A DNA stretch of 64,000 bases from Haloplasmataceae bacterium (GTDB lineage Bacteria > Bacillota_I > Bacilli_A > Haloplasmatales > Haloplasmataceae). Location: the NCBI GenBank assembly GCA_029240795.1, contig JARDZP010000003.1:32653-96652 (forward strand). The letters are read 5' to 3'. Of this stretch, positions 43,290-51,613 are shown piece after piece. Every line of letters begins with the position of its first letter. The first letter of the stretch is position 1. Position numbers and translations under genes: made by a program. The notes under the pieces were generated by a model. The model was not told the DNA's origin, did not search any database, and was given only the letters and a program-made list of their open reading frames with translations.

Positions 43290-44630
43290 ATGAAAAGAAT
43301 ACTTAGTTTGTTAATATTAATGGTTCTTATTTTGTTTGGATGTAGAAAAACAAATACTATTGTTTATGAATATACACTTCCAAATTTAACTAACCTGACT
43401 AAGAATCAAGTAGGTGAAGAATTAAAAGACGCACCTATAACTATTGTGTTTAAATATAAAAATTATGATGAAGTTGCGTATGACACATTTGTAGAATACG
43501 GTAATAATTTACATGCAAATGATAAGGTAAAGTATGGTGAAGTAATTTACATTTATTTTGCTGAAGAGAAAGCAGCTGTGGAAAAAATCATATTACCAGA
43601 TTTAAGTGGTAAGGTTGTTGATGAAATTGTCAATTTAATTAATGAATATAATTTAAATGTAACTTATAACTTTGTTGAAAATGATTCTATTGAAAACAAT
43701 TTTTTTATTAACTATGGTAATGACTTAGTAGCTGGTTCACAAGTTGAAATGAATTCGAATGTAATTATAAATTTAAGCAAGAATCTAACATCAAATAGGA
43801 TACACTTACCAGATTTATCTTCATTGAGTAAAGTAGAAATTCTATTATTATTTATGTCATTAGAACTTAATTTAATCATTATAGAAGAGTCAAGTGATAC
43901 TACTAATAATGATCAATTTATTCGCTATCAAGATTATGAAACAAATGAAATTGTTCCTAAAGGAAGTAATGTTTATGTCGTTATTTCAAAAAATTTAAAC
44001 ATATATTCTCCTCATAATTTAAACTATGATGGACCAAGACTAGATTCTAAATTTACTGATGTTAATCCAGTTGACCCTAGAGGTGGATATTTCCTAGCTC
44101 CATTAACAACTTGTGTTGATGGTGATACTGCTAAGTTCGATTATCCAACCTACATTGACAATATAATTGGTGCATATGCAAGTGTAAGATTCTTAAATAT
44201 GGATACAGAAGAGACATACAATACACCTGAAGAGTGGGGAAAACCTGCAAGCAACTATACTTGTGAGATGTTACAAAATGCTGAAAGCATTATAATTCAA
44301 ACAGATCCAGATGATGGTTTAATTGATAATGAAGAATATGGAAGACTTCTTGGTTGGGTATGGTTTGTTCCTGATAATACAGAATTTAAACTTGGTGAAA
44401 TAACTTACACTATAGATCAATATGAATTATTAAACTATAAAGTAATGCAACAAGGATTGGCCCAAGTAAAATACTTATTTGGTTCTGGTGCAATAACTTA
44501 TGCTGATGTATCTTATACGAATTGGATGTACCAAGCTCAAAATTATGCAAAAGATAATGATTTAGGTCAATGGGGCGATTTATTGGATCCATATTGGGAT
44601 TATGTAAATAATAAACCAAAAGGTTGGTAA
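43290..44630 (+). CDS. staphylococcal-nuclease-like lipoprotein 2
   Basis: A 446-residue lipoprotein (Cys18 in LFGC) with three PASTA-like repeats, each starting (L)P(D/N)L and the first two carrying a YGN(N/D)L motif, then an SNase domain. Catalytic features: TTCVDGDTAKFD, VRFLNMDTEET (Arg and Glu) and YGRLLGWVWF (Arg). Two insertions (PTYIDNIIGAYAS, and PDNTEFKLGEITYTIDQYEL) distinguish it from nuclease 1. It follows a terminator, so it may be independently expressed. Secreted nucleic acid hydrolysis is the expected role. Confidence 0.88.
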   Translation: MKRILSLLILMVLILFGCRKTNTIVYEYTLPNLTNLTKNQVGEELKDAPITIVFKYKNYDEVAYDTFVEYGNNLHANDKVKYGEVIYIYFAEEKAAVEKIILPDLSGKVVDEIVNLINEYNLNVTYNFVENDSIENNFFINYGNDLVAGSQVEMNSNVIINLSKNLTSNRIHLPDLSSLSKVEILLLFMSLELNLIIIEESSDTTNNDQFIRYQDYETNEIVPKGSNVYVVISKNLNIYSPHNLNYDGPRLDSKFTDVNPVDPRGGYFLAPLTTCVDGDTAKFDYPTYIDNIIGAYASVRFLNMDTEETYNTPEEWGKPASNYTCEMLQNAESIIIQTDPDDGLIDNEEYGRLLGWVWFVPDNTEFKLGEITYTIDQYELLNYKVMQQGLAQVKYLFGSGAITYADVSYTNWMYQAQNYAKDNDLGQWGDLLDPYWDYVNNKPKGW

Positions 44631-44682
44631 AATATTATTATTTATGTTATTATAAACTATTAAATAATAATTGGAGGTAATT

Positions 44683-45633
44683 ATGATACATAAAGAAATA
44701 TTAAAGAAGATTGAAGAATTTGATACAATAATTATTCATCATCATGTCAGTCCTGATCCTGATTGTATAGGTTCTCAATTAGGATTAAAATATCTAATCG
44801 AGGAATCCTATCCAAACAAAAAAGTTTATGCCGTTGGTGAAAATACAGATAGAACTATGTTTATGGGCTCAATGGATGTTATAAGTGATAATGTCTACAA
44901 TGATGCACTAGTATTTATTGTCGATGTTGGAGATAAAAAAAGAATTGATGACCAAAGATTTTTAAATGGAAAAACTTTAATTAAAATCGATCATCATCCA
45001 TTAACAGAAGAATTTGCTGATTTAGAATGGGTAGATACTAAATTTTCAGCATGTACTGAAATGATAATTGATTTATATATTGAAAATAAAGAAAAATTAG
45101 TTATGAATGATAAAGCTGCAAGAGTATTATATGCAGGTTTATTAACTGATACAGGCAGGTTTTATTATAATAGTGTTACAGAACGTACATTAAGATATGG
45201 TGCAGAAGTTTATAAATTTGGTTTTAGTAAACAAGATTTATATGCTAACTTGTATTATAAATCCGTTGCCGAATTGAAATTCACTGGCTTTTTAATGGCT
45301 AATTTCAAATATACAGAAAATGGATTAGGATATATAAAATTAACTCAATCTATTTTAGACGAATATAATGTCACAGCTGAATTTGCTTCAGGTATGGTAA
45401 ATACACTGTCTAATATAAAAGAAATTGTAATGTGGATGTTTTTTACAGAGGATAAAGACTTAGGTAAAATTAGAACAAGTTTTAGATCACGTGGTCCAAT
45501 TGTAAATAAACTAGCTGCTAAATATGGCGGTGGCGGTCATGCTTTAGCTAGTGGAACACTAGCTAATAGCTGGGAATTTGTTGAAAACATAATAAGTGAT
45601 GCAGATATATTATGTAAAGAATTTAATCTATAG
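44683..45633 (+). CDS. nrnA: DHH-DHHA1 phosphoesterase, NrnA-like
   Basis: NrnA proteins degrade 2-5 base RNA or DNA oligonucleotides and dephosphorylate pAp. This 316-residue protein has the motifs HHHVSPDPDCIGS, VFIVDVGD, KIDHHP, AGLLTDTGRFYY and the DHHA1 substrate motif YGGGGHALASG. A TTG at 44671 is in frame but GGAGG lies before the ATG at 44683. Its position behind the nucleases suggests it finishes imported oligonucleotides inside the cell. A partial decayed copy of its 3' end lies just downstream. Confidence 0.9.
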   Translation: MIHKEILKKIEEFDTIIIHHHVSPDPDCIGSQLGLKYLIEESYPNKKVYAVGENTDRTMFMGSMDVISDNVYNDALVFIVDVGDKKRIDDQRFLNGKTLIKIDHHPLTEEFADLEWVDTKFSACTEMIIDLYIENKEKLVMNDKAARVLYAGLLTDTGRFYYNSVTERTLRYGAEVYKFGFSKQDLYANLYYKSVAELKFTGFLMANFKYTENGLGYIKLTQSILDEYNVTAEFASGMVNTLSNIKEIVMWMFFTEDKDLGKIRTSFRSRGPIVNKLAAKYGGGGHALASGTLANSWEFVENIISDADILCKEFNL

Positions 45634-45689
45634 GATGTTACCATGATTCAATTGATATTTTAAATGTGCTAGTGATAGAAGATTTTAAG

Positions 45690-45873
45690 TGCTTTGTCTT
45701 ACATTAAAGAAATCATGACGTTGAATCTAGATCACCAATTGTTAATAAACTAGCAGTTATATATGGCTGTTAGACCATACATTTGCTTGTGGAGCAATGT
45801 TACTACTTGGGATGACGTTGATCATATCATTAATGACGCAGATGAAATATGTGTAAATTTTAAAATGGTTTAA
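45690..45873 (+). pseudogene. decayed duplicate of the nrnA 3' end
   Basis: Sequence here repeats parts of the preceding gene: TACATTAAAGAAATCATGAC resembles the code for NIKEIVM, then RSPIVNKLA followed by a frameshift, and finally WDDVDHIINDADEICVNF, parallel to WEFVENIISDADILCKEF in the intact protein. Frameshifts, a deletion and a stop make it non-functional. Only this remnant and the terminator occupy the gap after nrnA. Confidence 0.75.
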
Positions 45874-45890
45874 TTTTTAAACCATTTTTT
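45862..45890 (+). terminator. intrinsic terminator after the nrnA remnant
   Basis: AAAATGGTTTAA (45862-45873) and TTAAACCATTTT (45877-45888) pair perfectly around a 3-base loop, followed by more T. Confidence 0.85.
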
Positions 45891-45959
45891 TATTTTTATA
45901 AAGTTATTTAATATAACTATAACAATATTAACCAAAATATGCCAAAATTGACGCAAAAA

Positions 45960-45974
45960 AAGTTATCATAACTT
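45960..45974. promoter_or_regulatory. small perfect inverted repeat upstream of AIPR fragment
   Basis: AAGTTAT-C-ATAACTT lies about 85 bases before the truncated AIPR gene, with a TTGACG hexamer just upstream (about 45947). Possible operator; the rest of the 45874-46058 gap shows nothing else. Confidence 0.35.
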
Positions 45975-46058
45975 AGGTAAGTATCGTAATAAAATGTAAT
46001 GGAATGATAATTGGTTTTGATTAAAGCCAAATAAAATCAAAAAATAAGGAGTGGAATA

Positions 46059-46517
46059 ATGCAAGTTTTGTCTTTTAATGTTAAAAGTTATCGAAGATTA
46101 GATAATCCTAATAGAGGAGCGATTGAAACTTATGAGTTTTATGTTCCGATTGCTTCTATATGTGATAATATACCGATTGTATATAATAATCATCGATTAC
46201 AAGGATCAAATACTGAAACTCAACGAGAAATAGAAGATTCCTTACTTGATGAAAATAATGAGATTTTCCACATATTAAACAGAGGATTAGTTTTATCAGC
46301 AGCAAAGATTAATTACTACAAAGATCGAGAAATAGTAGTTATTACTTTATGTGATGAATTGTTACACGGAAATATTGATGGAGGTAGAACATATTTATCA
46401 ATTTTAAGATTATTAAAAAATAGAAATAACCTTGAAAAGCTACAAAATAAATTTGTTAAAATGGAAGTATTAATTGGATTAGATTACAAGTTTTACAACA
46501 TTGCTCACTTTTTATAA
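46059..46517 (+). pseudogene. truncated AIPR (abortive infection phage resistance) gene
   Basis: The 152-residue frame matches the N-terminal part of AIPR proteins: FHILNRGLVLSAAKINYY followed by an HGNIDGGRTY motif corresponding to the family HGIVDGGHTY. Intact AIPR proteins are several hundred residues longer; here a stop follows IAHFL and only vestigial sequence remains before the TetR gene. AAGGAGTGG precedes the start, so a short product may still be made, but defence function is unlikely. Confidence 0.65.
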
Positions 46518-46585
46518 ATAATAGAATTTAGCTTTAATTTTATCAAGAATTTAGTTGATACAAGATAGATACTTCACTGATAAAC

Positions 46586-46601
46586 AGCAGGTTAACCTGC
46601 T
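46586..46601. terminator. palindrome between AIPR remnant and tetR
   Basis: AGCAGGTTAACCTGCT is a perfect 16-base palindrome flanked by A-rich and T-rich ends between convergent genes. Likely a weak bidirectional terminator. Confidence 0.55.
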
Positions 46602-46610
46602 TTCAAATAA

Positions 46611-47210
46611 TTATTTATGAATAAATAATCCGTTTTCTAAGATTTTCATAACGTCAGCAACTACATCTTCATAAGAATCCTTGTTATCAAAAATAACATA
46701 CTTTAAACCAATAAAATTTGATATCCCCATTAAGACATATGAAATATTCATAGGATCAATGTCAATAACTTCGTTATTTTTTTGTGCTTCTACTATACCT
46801 TTGGAATACCTAACGGCGAAATTTTCATAGTAGTCTCTGAAAGATTGTGCATCAACATATTGTGATTCCCAAATAATACGGTAAGCTGTTTGATTGTTTT
46901 TAATAAAATCAAGATATGTTTTTAAACCATTATATTCTTTTTCATATCTTGTTTTACAATCCCTAGTTGCTAGACTAATGGATTTACGGATTTCATAACT
47001 AAATTGTAAAAGTAAATATTTATATAAATTTAATTTATCGTTAAAATAAATATAAAATGTACCAGGAGCAATATTAGCACCATCTGTAATGTCATTGATT
47101 GAAGTGTTAAAATATCCTTTTTCAAAAAAAAGTTTTTTTGCACTATCACATATACGATTTAAGGTTTCAAATCCTCTTTTGGTTTTTGGTTCTTTAACTA
47201 GTAGTTCCAT
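46611..47210 (-). CDS. TetR-family regulator
   Basis: This 199-residue regulator has the TetR N-terminal HTH (RICDSAKKLFFEKGYFNTSI, ANIAPGTFYIYFNDKLNLYKYLL) and a helical ligand domain. It is divergent from the thiolase/Liv operon, and repeats that look like TetR operators sit at the operon start (47360-47397). Fatty acyl-CoA or short-chain acids are common effectors for TetR proteins in such contexts. The ATG at 47210 follows AGGG. Confidence 0.88.
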   Translation of the reverse strand: MELLVKEPKTKRGFETLNRICDSAKKLFFEKGYFNTSINDITDGANIAPGTFYIYFNDKLNLYKYLLLQFSYEIRKSISLATRDCKTRYEKEYNGLKTYLDFIKNNQTAYRIIWESQYVDAQSFRDYYENFAVRYSKGIVEAQKNNEVIDIDPMNISYVLMGISNFIGLKYVIFDNKDSYEDVVADVMKILENGLFIHK

Positions 47211-47238
47211 CTTTATCAACCCTTTATTGTTTTAATAA

Positions 47239-47267
47239 ATTATAACATTTTTAGACTCAATATCCAA
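47239..47267 (-). promoter_or_regulatory. tetR promoter
   Basis: On the minus strand TTGGAT (47267-47262), a 17-base spacer and TATAAT (47244-47239) lie about 30 bases upstream of the tetR start. Confidence 0.65.
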
Positions 47268-47326
47268 TATGAAAAACAGATGTTAAGGTATAAAGTTGTG
47301 AAAAAATAAATTAAGAAATAAACATA

Positions 47327-47355
47327 TTGACAAATATTGGTAATTAAAATATAAT
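47327..47355 (+). promoter_or_regulatory. consensus promoter of the thiolase/Liv operon
   Basis: TTGACA (47327-47332), exactly 17 bases, TATAAT (47350-47355): a perfect sigma-A consensus. Predicted start near 47362, giving a leader of about 160 bases. Confidence 0.88.
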
Positions 47356-47359
47356 AAAA

Positions 47360-47397
47360 ACATGAAACACTATTCATGTGAATGTACCTTCATGTTT
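47360..47397 (+). promoter_or_regulatory. candidate TetR operator repeats
   Basis: ACATGAA (47360-47366) and TTCATGT (47373-47379) form an inverted repeat with a 6-base centre over the predicted +1. A further half-site TTCATGTTT lies at 47389-47397. The divergent TetR protein is the obvious candidate binder. Confidence 0.6.
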
Positions 47398-47488
47398 AGT
47401 ATATTTTATTTTATTAATAAAATCAACATAAAAATAAAAAAATTATTAAAAGTAGTAGTTTAAAAACTATTTTTTTTAGCAGATTAAT

Positions 47489-47502
47489 TGTAAGCGTTTT
47501 TA
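47489..47502 (+). promoter_or_regulatory. cre-like catabolite repression site
   Basis: TGTAAGCGTTTTTA matches the CcpA consensus TGWAANCGNTNWCA at 13 of 14 positions. It lies in the leader just before the thiolase ribosome site, a roadblock position. No ccpA gene is in the window. Confidence 0.6.
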
Positions 47503-47523
47503 TGTAGTGAGTGGAGGATTAGG

Positions 47524-48729
47524 ATGAGTAAAGTATTTATAGTAGCTGCGAAACGAACAGCTATAGGATCTTTTTTGGGAACATTAAAAGATGTTCATCC
47601 AGCGGATTTGGGAGCAACAATAGTAAAGAAGTTAGTGGATGAAACAAAAGTAAACCCAACTGAGATTGATGAAGTGATTGTAGGTAATATATTACCAGCT
47701 GGTTTGGGTCAAGGTGTGGGTAGACAAGTAGCAATTAAAGCAGGATTACCACAAAATGTACCGGGTTATACGCTTAACATTGCTTGTGGTAGTGGAATGA
47801 AAGCGATTATGAATGGGTATGCCCATATTAAAACAGGTATGCATCATTTAGTAATCGCTGGTGGTGTTGAATCAATGAGTAGAGCACCCTATTTAATACC
47901 CTACACAACACGTAATGGATATAAAATGGGAGATATGAAAGTAATTGATCATATGATTAATGATGCACTTACAGATGCGTTTGATAATATTCATATGGGA
48001 GTGACTGCTGAAAACATTGCCGAAAAGTACAATATTACTCGTGTTGAGCAAGATGAATTTGCTTACAATTCACAACAAAAAGCAATTCATGCGATTGATA
48101 CTGGCCGTTTTGTTGATGAAATTATTCCAGTAGAAATTACTACTAAAAAAGAAACTATTATTTTTGCACAAGATGAATATCCAAATCGTGGCACAAATTT
48201 AGAAAAACTTGCTAAGTTAAAGCCTGCATTTATAAAAGATGGGTCAGTAACAGCTGGAAACGCATCAGGTTTAAATGATGGAGCAAGTTTCGTGCTACTT
48301 GCTAGTGAAAAAGCCGTAGAAAAGTATAATTTAAAACCACTTGCTGAAGTATACGGTATTGGTCAAGGTGGAGTCGATCCAAAGGTTATGGGACTAGGAC
48401 CTACACCATCAATTAAACATGCGTTAGAACATGCTAATTTAAGTTTAAACGATATCGAATTAATTGAATTAAATGAAGCATTTGCAGCACAAAGCCTAGG
48501 TGTAATTCATGAATTATGTGAAGAGCATAATGTATCTAAAGAATGGATATTAGAAAGAACAAATGTTAACGGTGGAGCTATAGCACTTGGACACGCAGTC
48601 GGTGCAAGTGGAAACCGAATAGTAGTAACACTACTACATGAGATGATAAAACGAAATGCAACTTATGGATTAGCTTCTTTATGTATTGGTGGAGGAATGG
48701 GAACAGCAATTATTTTAAAAAAAGTTTAA
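47524..48729 (+). CDS. acetyl-CoA C-acetyltransferase (thiolase)
   Basis: Thiolases of this type reversibly convert acetoacetyl-CoA plus CoA to two acetyl-CoA. The 401-residue enzyme has nucleophile Cys88 (NIACGSGMK), the GGAIALGHAVGASG His motif and the second Cys in CIGGGMG. GTGGAGG precedes the start. First gene of the TetR-controlled operon; with CoA-transferases and an SDR it fits use of a C4 acid such as 3-hydroxybutyrate or acetoacetate. Confidence 0.95.
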   Translation: MSKVFIVAAKRTAIGSFLGTLKDVHPADLGATIVKKLVDETKVNPTEIDEVIVGNILPAGLGQGVGRQVAIKAGLPQNVPGYTLNIACGSGMKAIMNGYAHIKTGMHHLVIAGGVESMSRAPYLIPYTTRNGYKMGDMKVIDHMINDALTDAFDNIHMGVTAENIAEKYNITRVEQDEFAYNSQQKAIHAIDTGRFVDEIIPVEITTKKETIIFAQDEYPNRGTNLEKLAKLKPAFIKDGSVTAGNASGLNDGASFVLLASEKAVEKYNLKPLAEVYGIGQGGVDPKVMGLGPTPSIKHALEHANLSLNDIELIELNEAFAAQSLGVIHELCEEHNVSKEWILERTNVNGGAIALGHAVGASGNRIVVTLLHEMIKRNATYGLASLCIGGGMGTAIILKKV

Positions 48730-48744
48730 GAGAGAGGTTATTTG

Positions 48745-49932
48745 ATGAGCAAAGTATTATCTGTTAACGCAGGAAGTTCATCATTAAAATTTAAGCTTTT
48801 TGATATGTCAAATGAGGTAATATTAACTGAGGGAATTGTAGAACGAATTGGTTCAGATGAAGCGATGTTTACAATAAAAGTAAAACAAGAAAAAATAAAA
48901 AAAATCATGGCGATCAAAAACTATGAACTTGCTGTAAGTTTATTAATTAATTCACTTACACACCATGAGATAATTTATGATTTAGATGAAATAAAGGGAA
49001 TCGGACATCGAGTTGTCCATGGTGGTGAAACATTTAAAGGGTCAGTAATTATAAATGATGATGTTATAAAACAAATAGGAGATCTTAATGATTTAGCACC
49101 ACTCCATAATCCCGTTAACTTAATGGGAATTAAACAATTTATGAGTCTTTTACCAAATATACCAAATGTAGCTGTATTTGATACTTCCTTTCATCAAACG
49201 ATGACCGAGGATGCTTATTTATATGGTGTACCTTATGAATGGTATGAATTATACGGTGTTAGAAAATATGGATTCCACGGGACAAGTCATAAATATGTTT
49301 CAACTAGAGTAAGACAAATTCTGAATAAAGATGATGCAAAAATTATAATCTGTCACTTAGGTAATGGAGCATCAGTATGTGCGGTACATGGAGAAAAATC
49401 AATTGATACAACAATGGGTTTTACCCCTTTAGCGGGACTGTTAATGGGGACTCGTTGTGGTGATGTCGATGCAGCAATTATTCCATATGTTATGACAAAA
49501 GCAAATAAAACTTTAAATGAAATTGAAGCAGATTTAAATAAAAAATCAGGACTTTTAGGAGTTAGTGGGTTAAGTAATGATTCGAGAGATATTGAAGATG
49601 GAATAAATGGTGGTAATAAACGCTGTAGATTAGCTCAAGACATCTTTATTAGAAGAATTGTTTCGTATATATCGAGTTATCATGTTTTACTTGATGGAGC
49701 AGACGCTATTGCGTTTACTGCTGGTATTGGAGAAAATTCAACTAGAGTGAGAGAAGAAGTTTTGAGTAAACTAAGTGTTTTAGGAATAAAAATAGATCAT
49801 GAAGCGAATAAAGTTCGCGGTTCGGAACAATTGATATCAACATCAGATTCAAGTGTAAAATGTTTTATAATACCTACTAATGAAGAGGTAATTATAGCTC
49901 GTGATGTTGTTAAGTTAATAATTAAAAATTAA
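48745..49932 (+). CDS. ackA: acetate kinase
   Basis: Acetate kinase makes ATP from acetyl phosphate. The 395-residue protein has VNAGSSSLKFKL, HRVVHGGE, FDTSFHQTM, YGFHGTSHKYV, HLGNGAS and TAGIGENS. The usual MGTRSGDIDP is MGTRCGDVDAAI, a mild variation that could affect acyl length. AGAGAGG precedes the ATG at 48745. No phosphotransacetylase is in the operon, so acetyl phosphate must come from elsewhere. Confidence 0.9.
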   Translation: MSKVLSVNAGSSSLKFKLFDMSNEVILTEGIVERIGSDEAMFTIKVKQEKIKKIMAIKNYELAVSLLINSLTHHEIIYDLDEIKGIGHRVVHGGETFKGSVIINDDVIKQIGDLNDLAPLHNPVNLMGIKQFMSLLPNIPNVAVFDTSFHQTMTEDAYLYGVPYEWYELYGVRKYGFHGTSHKYVSTRVRQILNKDDAKIIICHLGNGASVCAVHGEKSIDTTMGFTPLAGLLMGTRCGDVDAAIIPYVMTKANKTLNEIEADLNKKSGLLGVSGLSNDSRDIEDGINGGNKRCRLAQDIFIRRIVSYISSYHVLLDGADAIAFTAGIGENSTRVREEVLSKLSVLGIKIDHEANKVRGSEQLISTSDSSVKCFIIPTNEEVIIARDVVKLIIKN

Positions 49933-49950
49933 AAAATGAGGTGGATTTAA

Positions 49951-50670
49951 ATGAGATTAGATGGAAAAGTGGCCATTATTACAGGAGGAGCACGTGGTTT
50001 AGGTGCTGAAATGGCTAAATTATTTGCTCTAGAAGGAGCTAAAGTAATTGCTGCTGATATGAGTGATTTATCATTTGAAGCAGAAAATGTTGAAGGTTTC
50101 AAATTAAATGTGACAGATGTAAATAGCTGTAGTCAATTATTCGAATATGCAAAAGAAAAATATGGTAGAATTGACATTTTAGTTAATAATGCAGGTATCA
50201 CAAGAGATGCATTAACGAATAAAATGACTGATGAAATGTGGGATTTAGTAATTGACGTAAATTTAAAAGGTGTATTTAATTTAACTAAATTCGTTGGTCC
50301 TCAAATGATGGAACAAGGCAGTGGTTCAATTATAAATATCTCTTCTATAGTGGGTGAATATGGAAACATTGGTCAAGCAAATTACGCAGCTACAAAAGCA
50401 GGTGTAATCGGCTTAGCTAAAACTTGGGCAAAAGAATTTGCACGCAAAGGGGCTGCAGTAAGAGTTAATGCGATTGCTCCAGGTTATATCATGACTGATA
50501 TATTAAAAACAGTTCCACAAGATTTATTAGATAAATTTGCTAAACAAACAATGTTAGGTCGTTTAGGGCAACCAGAAGAAATAGCTAAAGCTGCTTTATT
50601 CTTAGCTAGTGACGAAGCATCCTACGTTACAGGACACGTGTTAGATGTAAATGGTGGTATGAGATTATAA
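49951..50670 (+). CDS. SDR, acetoacetyl-CoA reductase/3-hydroxyacyl dehydrogenase-like
   Basis: This 239-residue FabG/PhaB-like SDR has TGGARGLGAEMA, NNAGITRDA, NISSIVGEYGNIGQANYAATK (Ser, Tyr, Lys) and the C-terminal VTGHVLDVNGGM. In this operon its likely substrate pair is 3-hydroxybutyryl/acetoacetyl (CoA or free acid). FabG in fatty acid synthesis is the alternative, but fab neighbours are absent. Confidence 0.85.
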   Translation: MRLDGKVAIITGGARGLGAEMAKLFALEGAKVIAADMSDLSFEAENVEGFKLNVTDVNSCSQLFEYAKEKYGRIDILVNNAGITRDALTNKMTDEMWDLVIDVNLKGVFNLTKFVGPQMMEQGSGSIINISSIVGEYGNIGQANYAATKAGVIGLAKTWAKEFARKGAAVRVNAIAPGYIMTDILKTVPQDLLDKFAKQTMLGRLGQPEEIAKAALFLASDEASYVTGHVLDVNGGMRL

Positions 50671-50692
50671 TAAAAATAAGGTGGAGATGAAC

Positions 50693-51589
50693 ATGTTAAA
50701 AGATTATCTAGTTTTAAAATTAGACTTAGGTAATGGAGAAACATTAGCTTATCGTCAAACTGGAAAAGGCGATAAAACATTATTGTTGATTCATGGTAAT
50801 ATGAGTTCTTCAATTCACTACGATACTGTTATGGAGGAATTAGAAGATAACTATTTAATCTATGCTGTTGATTTACGGGGTTTTGGTGATAGCACTTATA
50901 ATCAACCGATTAATTCGTTAAGTGATTTTGCAACTGATATGGAAATATTTATTAATAAACTGGAATTAGAAAATTTAACAGTGATGGGATGGTCAACAGG
51001 TGGTGGAGTAGCATTAGAACTTGCTGCAGAAATACCCGATATTGTAAATAAAGTTATCCTTATTGAATCTGTTGGTATTAAAGGTTATCCAATGTTCAAA
51101 AGGGATGAAAAGTTTCAACCAATTCTAACTGAACGTATCAGTTTACGTGTTGATGTAGCCGTTGACCCTATTCAAGTAATACCCGTTTTAAATGCATTTC
51201 AAACTAAAAATAAAGATTTTTTTAGATACATTTGGAATTTAACAATTTATAATACCAAGCAACCAGATCCAGAAAGATATGACCGATATCTTGAAGAAAT
51301 AATAAAACAAAGAAATTTAGTTGATGTTGATTATGCATTAGTTCATTTTAATATGACTTATGAACATAATGGTGTTAATGAAGGAACTGGTCGAGTAGAT
51401 TTTATAAAAGCAGATGTACTAATACTTCAAGGAGAAAAAGATTTGGTAGTACCCATGATGGTCGGTTTAGAAACTAAGAAACATCTAGGTGATAAAGCTA
51501 AGTTAGTACTTTTAAAAGGTGGACACTCACCAATCACAGATGATTTATCTGAATTCATAAATATAGTAAAAGATTTTATAAACAATTGA
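50693..51589 (+). CDS. alpha/beta hydrolase, PhaZ-like
   Basis: This 298-residue alpha/beta hydrolase has LLIHGNMSSS (oxyanion region), nucleophile Ser101 in MGWSTGGG, an Asp in LQGEKDLVVP and the His in KGGHSPI. Size and the GWSxGG nucleophile at about residue 101 recall the intracellular PHB depolymerase of Bacillus thuringiensis, so hydrolysis of 3-hydroxybutyrate oligomers is a reasonable idea; many other esters are possible. GGTGGAG serves the ATG at 50693. Confidence 0.78.
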   Translation: MLKDYLVLKLDLGNGETLAYRQTGKGDKTLLLIHGNMSSSIHYDTVMEELEDNYLIYAVDLRGFGDSTYNQPINSLSDFATDMEIFINKLELENLTVMGWSTGGGVALELAAEIPDIVNKVILIESVGIKGYPMFKRDEKFQPILTERISLRVDVAVDPIQVIPVLNAFQTKNKDFFRYIWNLTIYNTKQPDPERYDRYLEEIIKQRNLVDVDYALVHFNMTYEHNGVNEGTGRVDFIKADVLILQGEKDLVVPMMVGLETKKHLGDKAKLVLLKGGHSPITDDLSEFINIVKDFINN

Positions 51590-51613
51590 AAATTGAGAAG
51601 AAGGAGGATAAAT

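Noticed and set aside
48745..49932. Butyrate kinase instead of acetate kinase
   Set aside because: The N-terminal VNAGSSSLKFKL, FHGTSHKYV and TAGIGENS motifs are those of acetate kinase; butyrate kinases lack this pattern.
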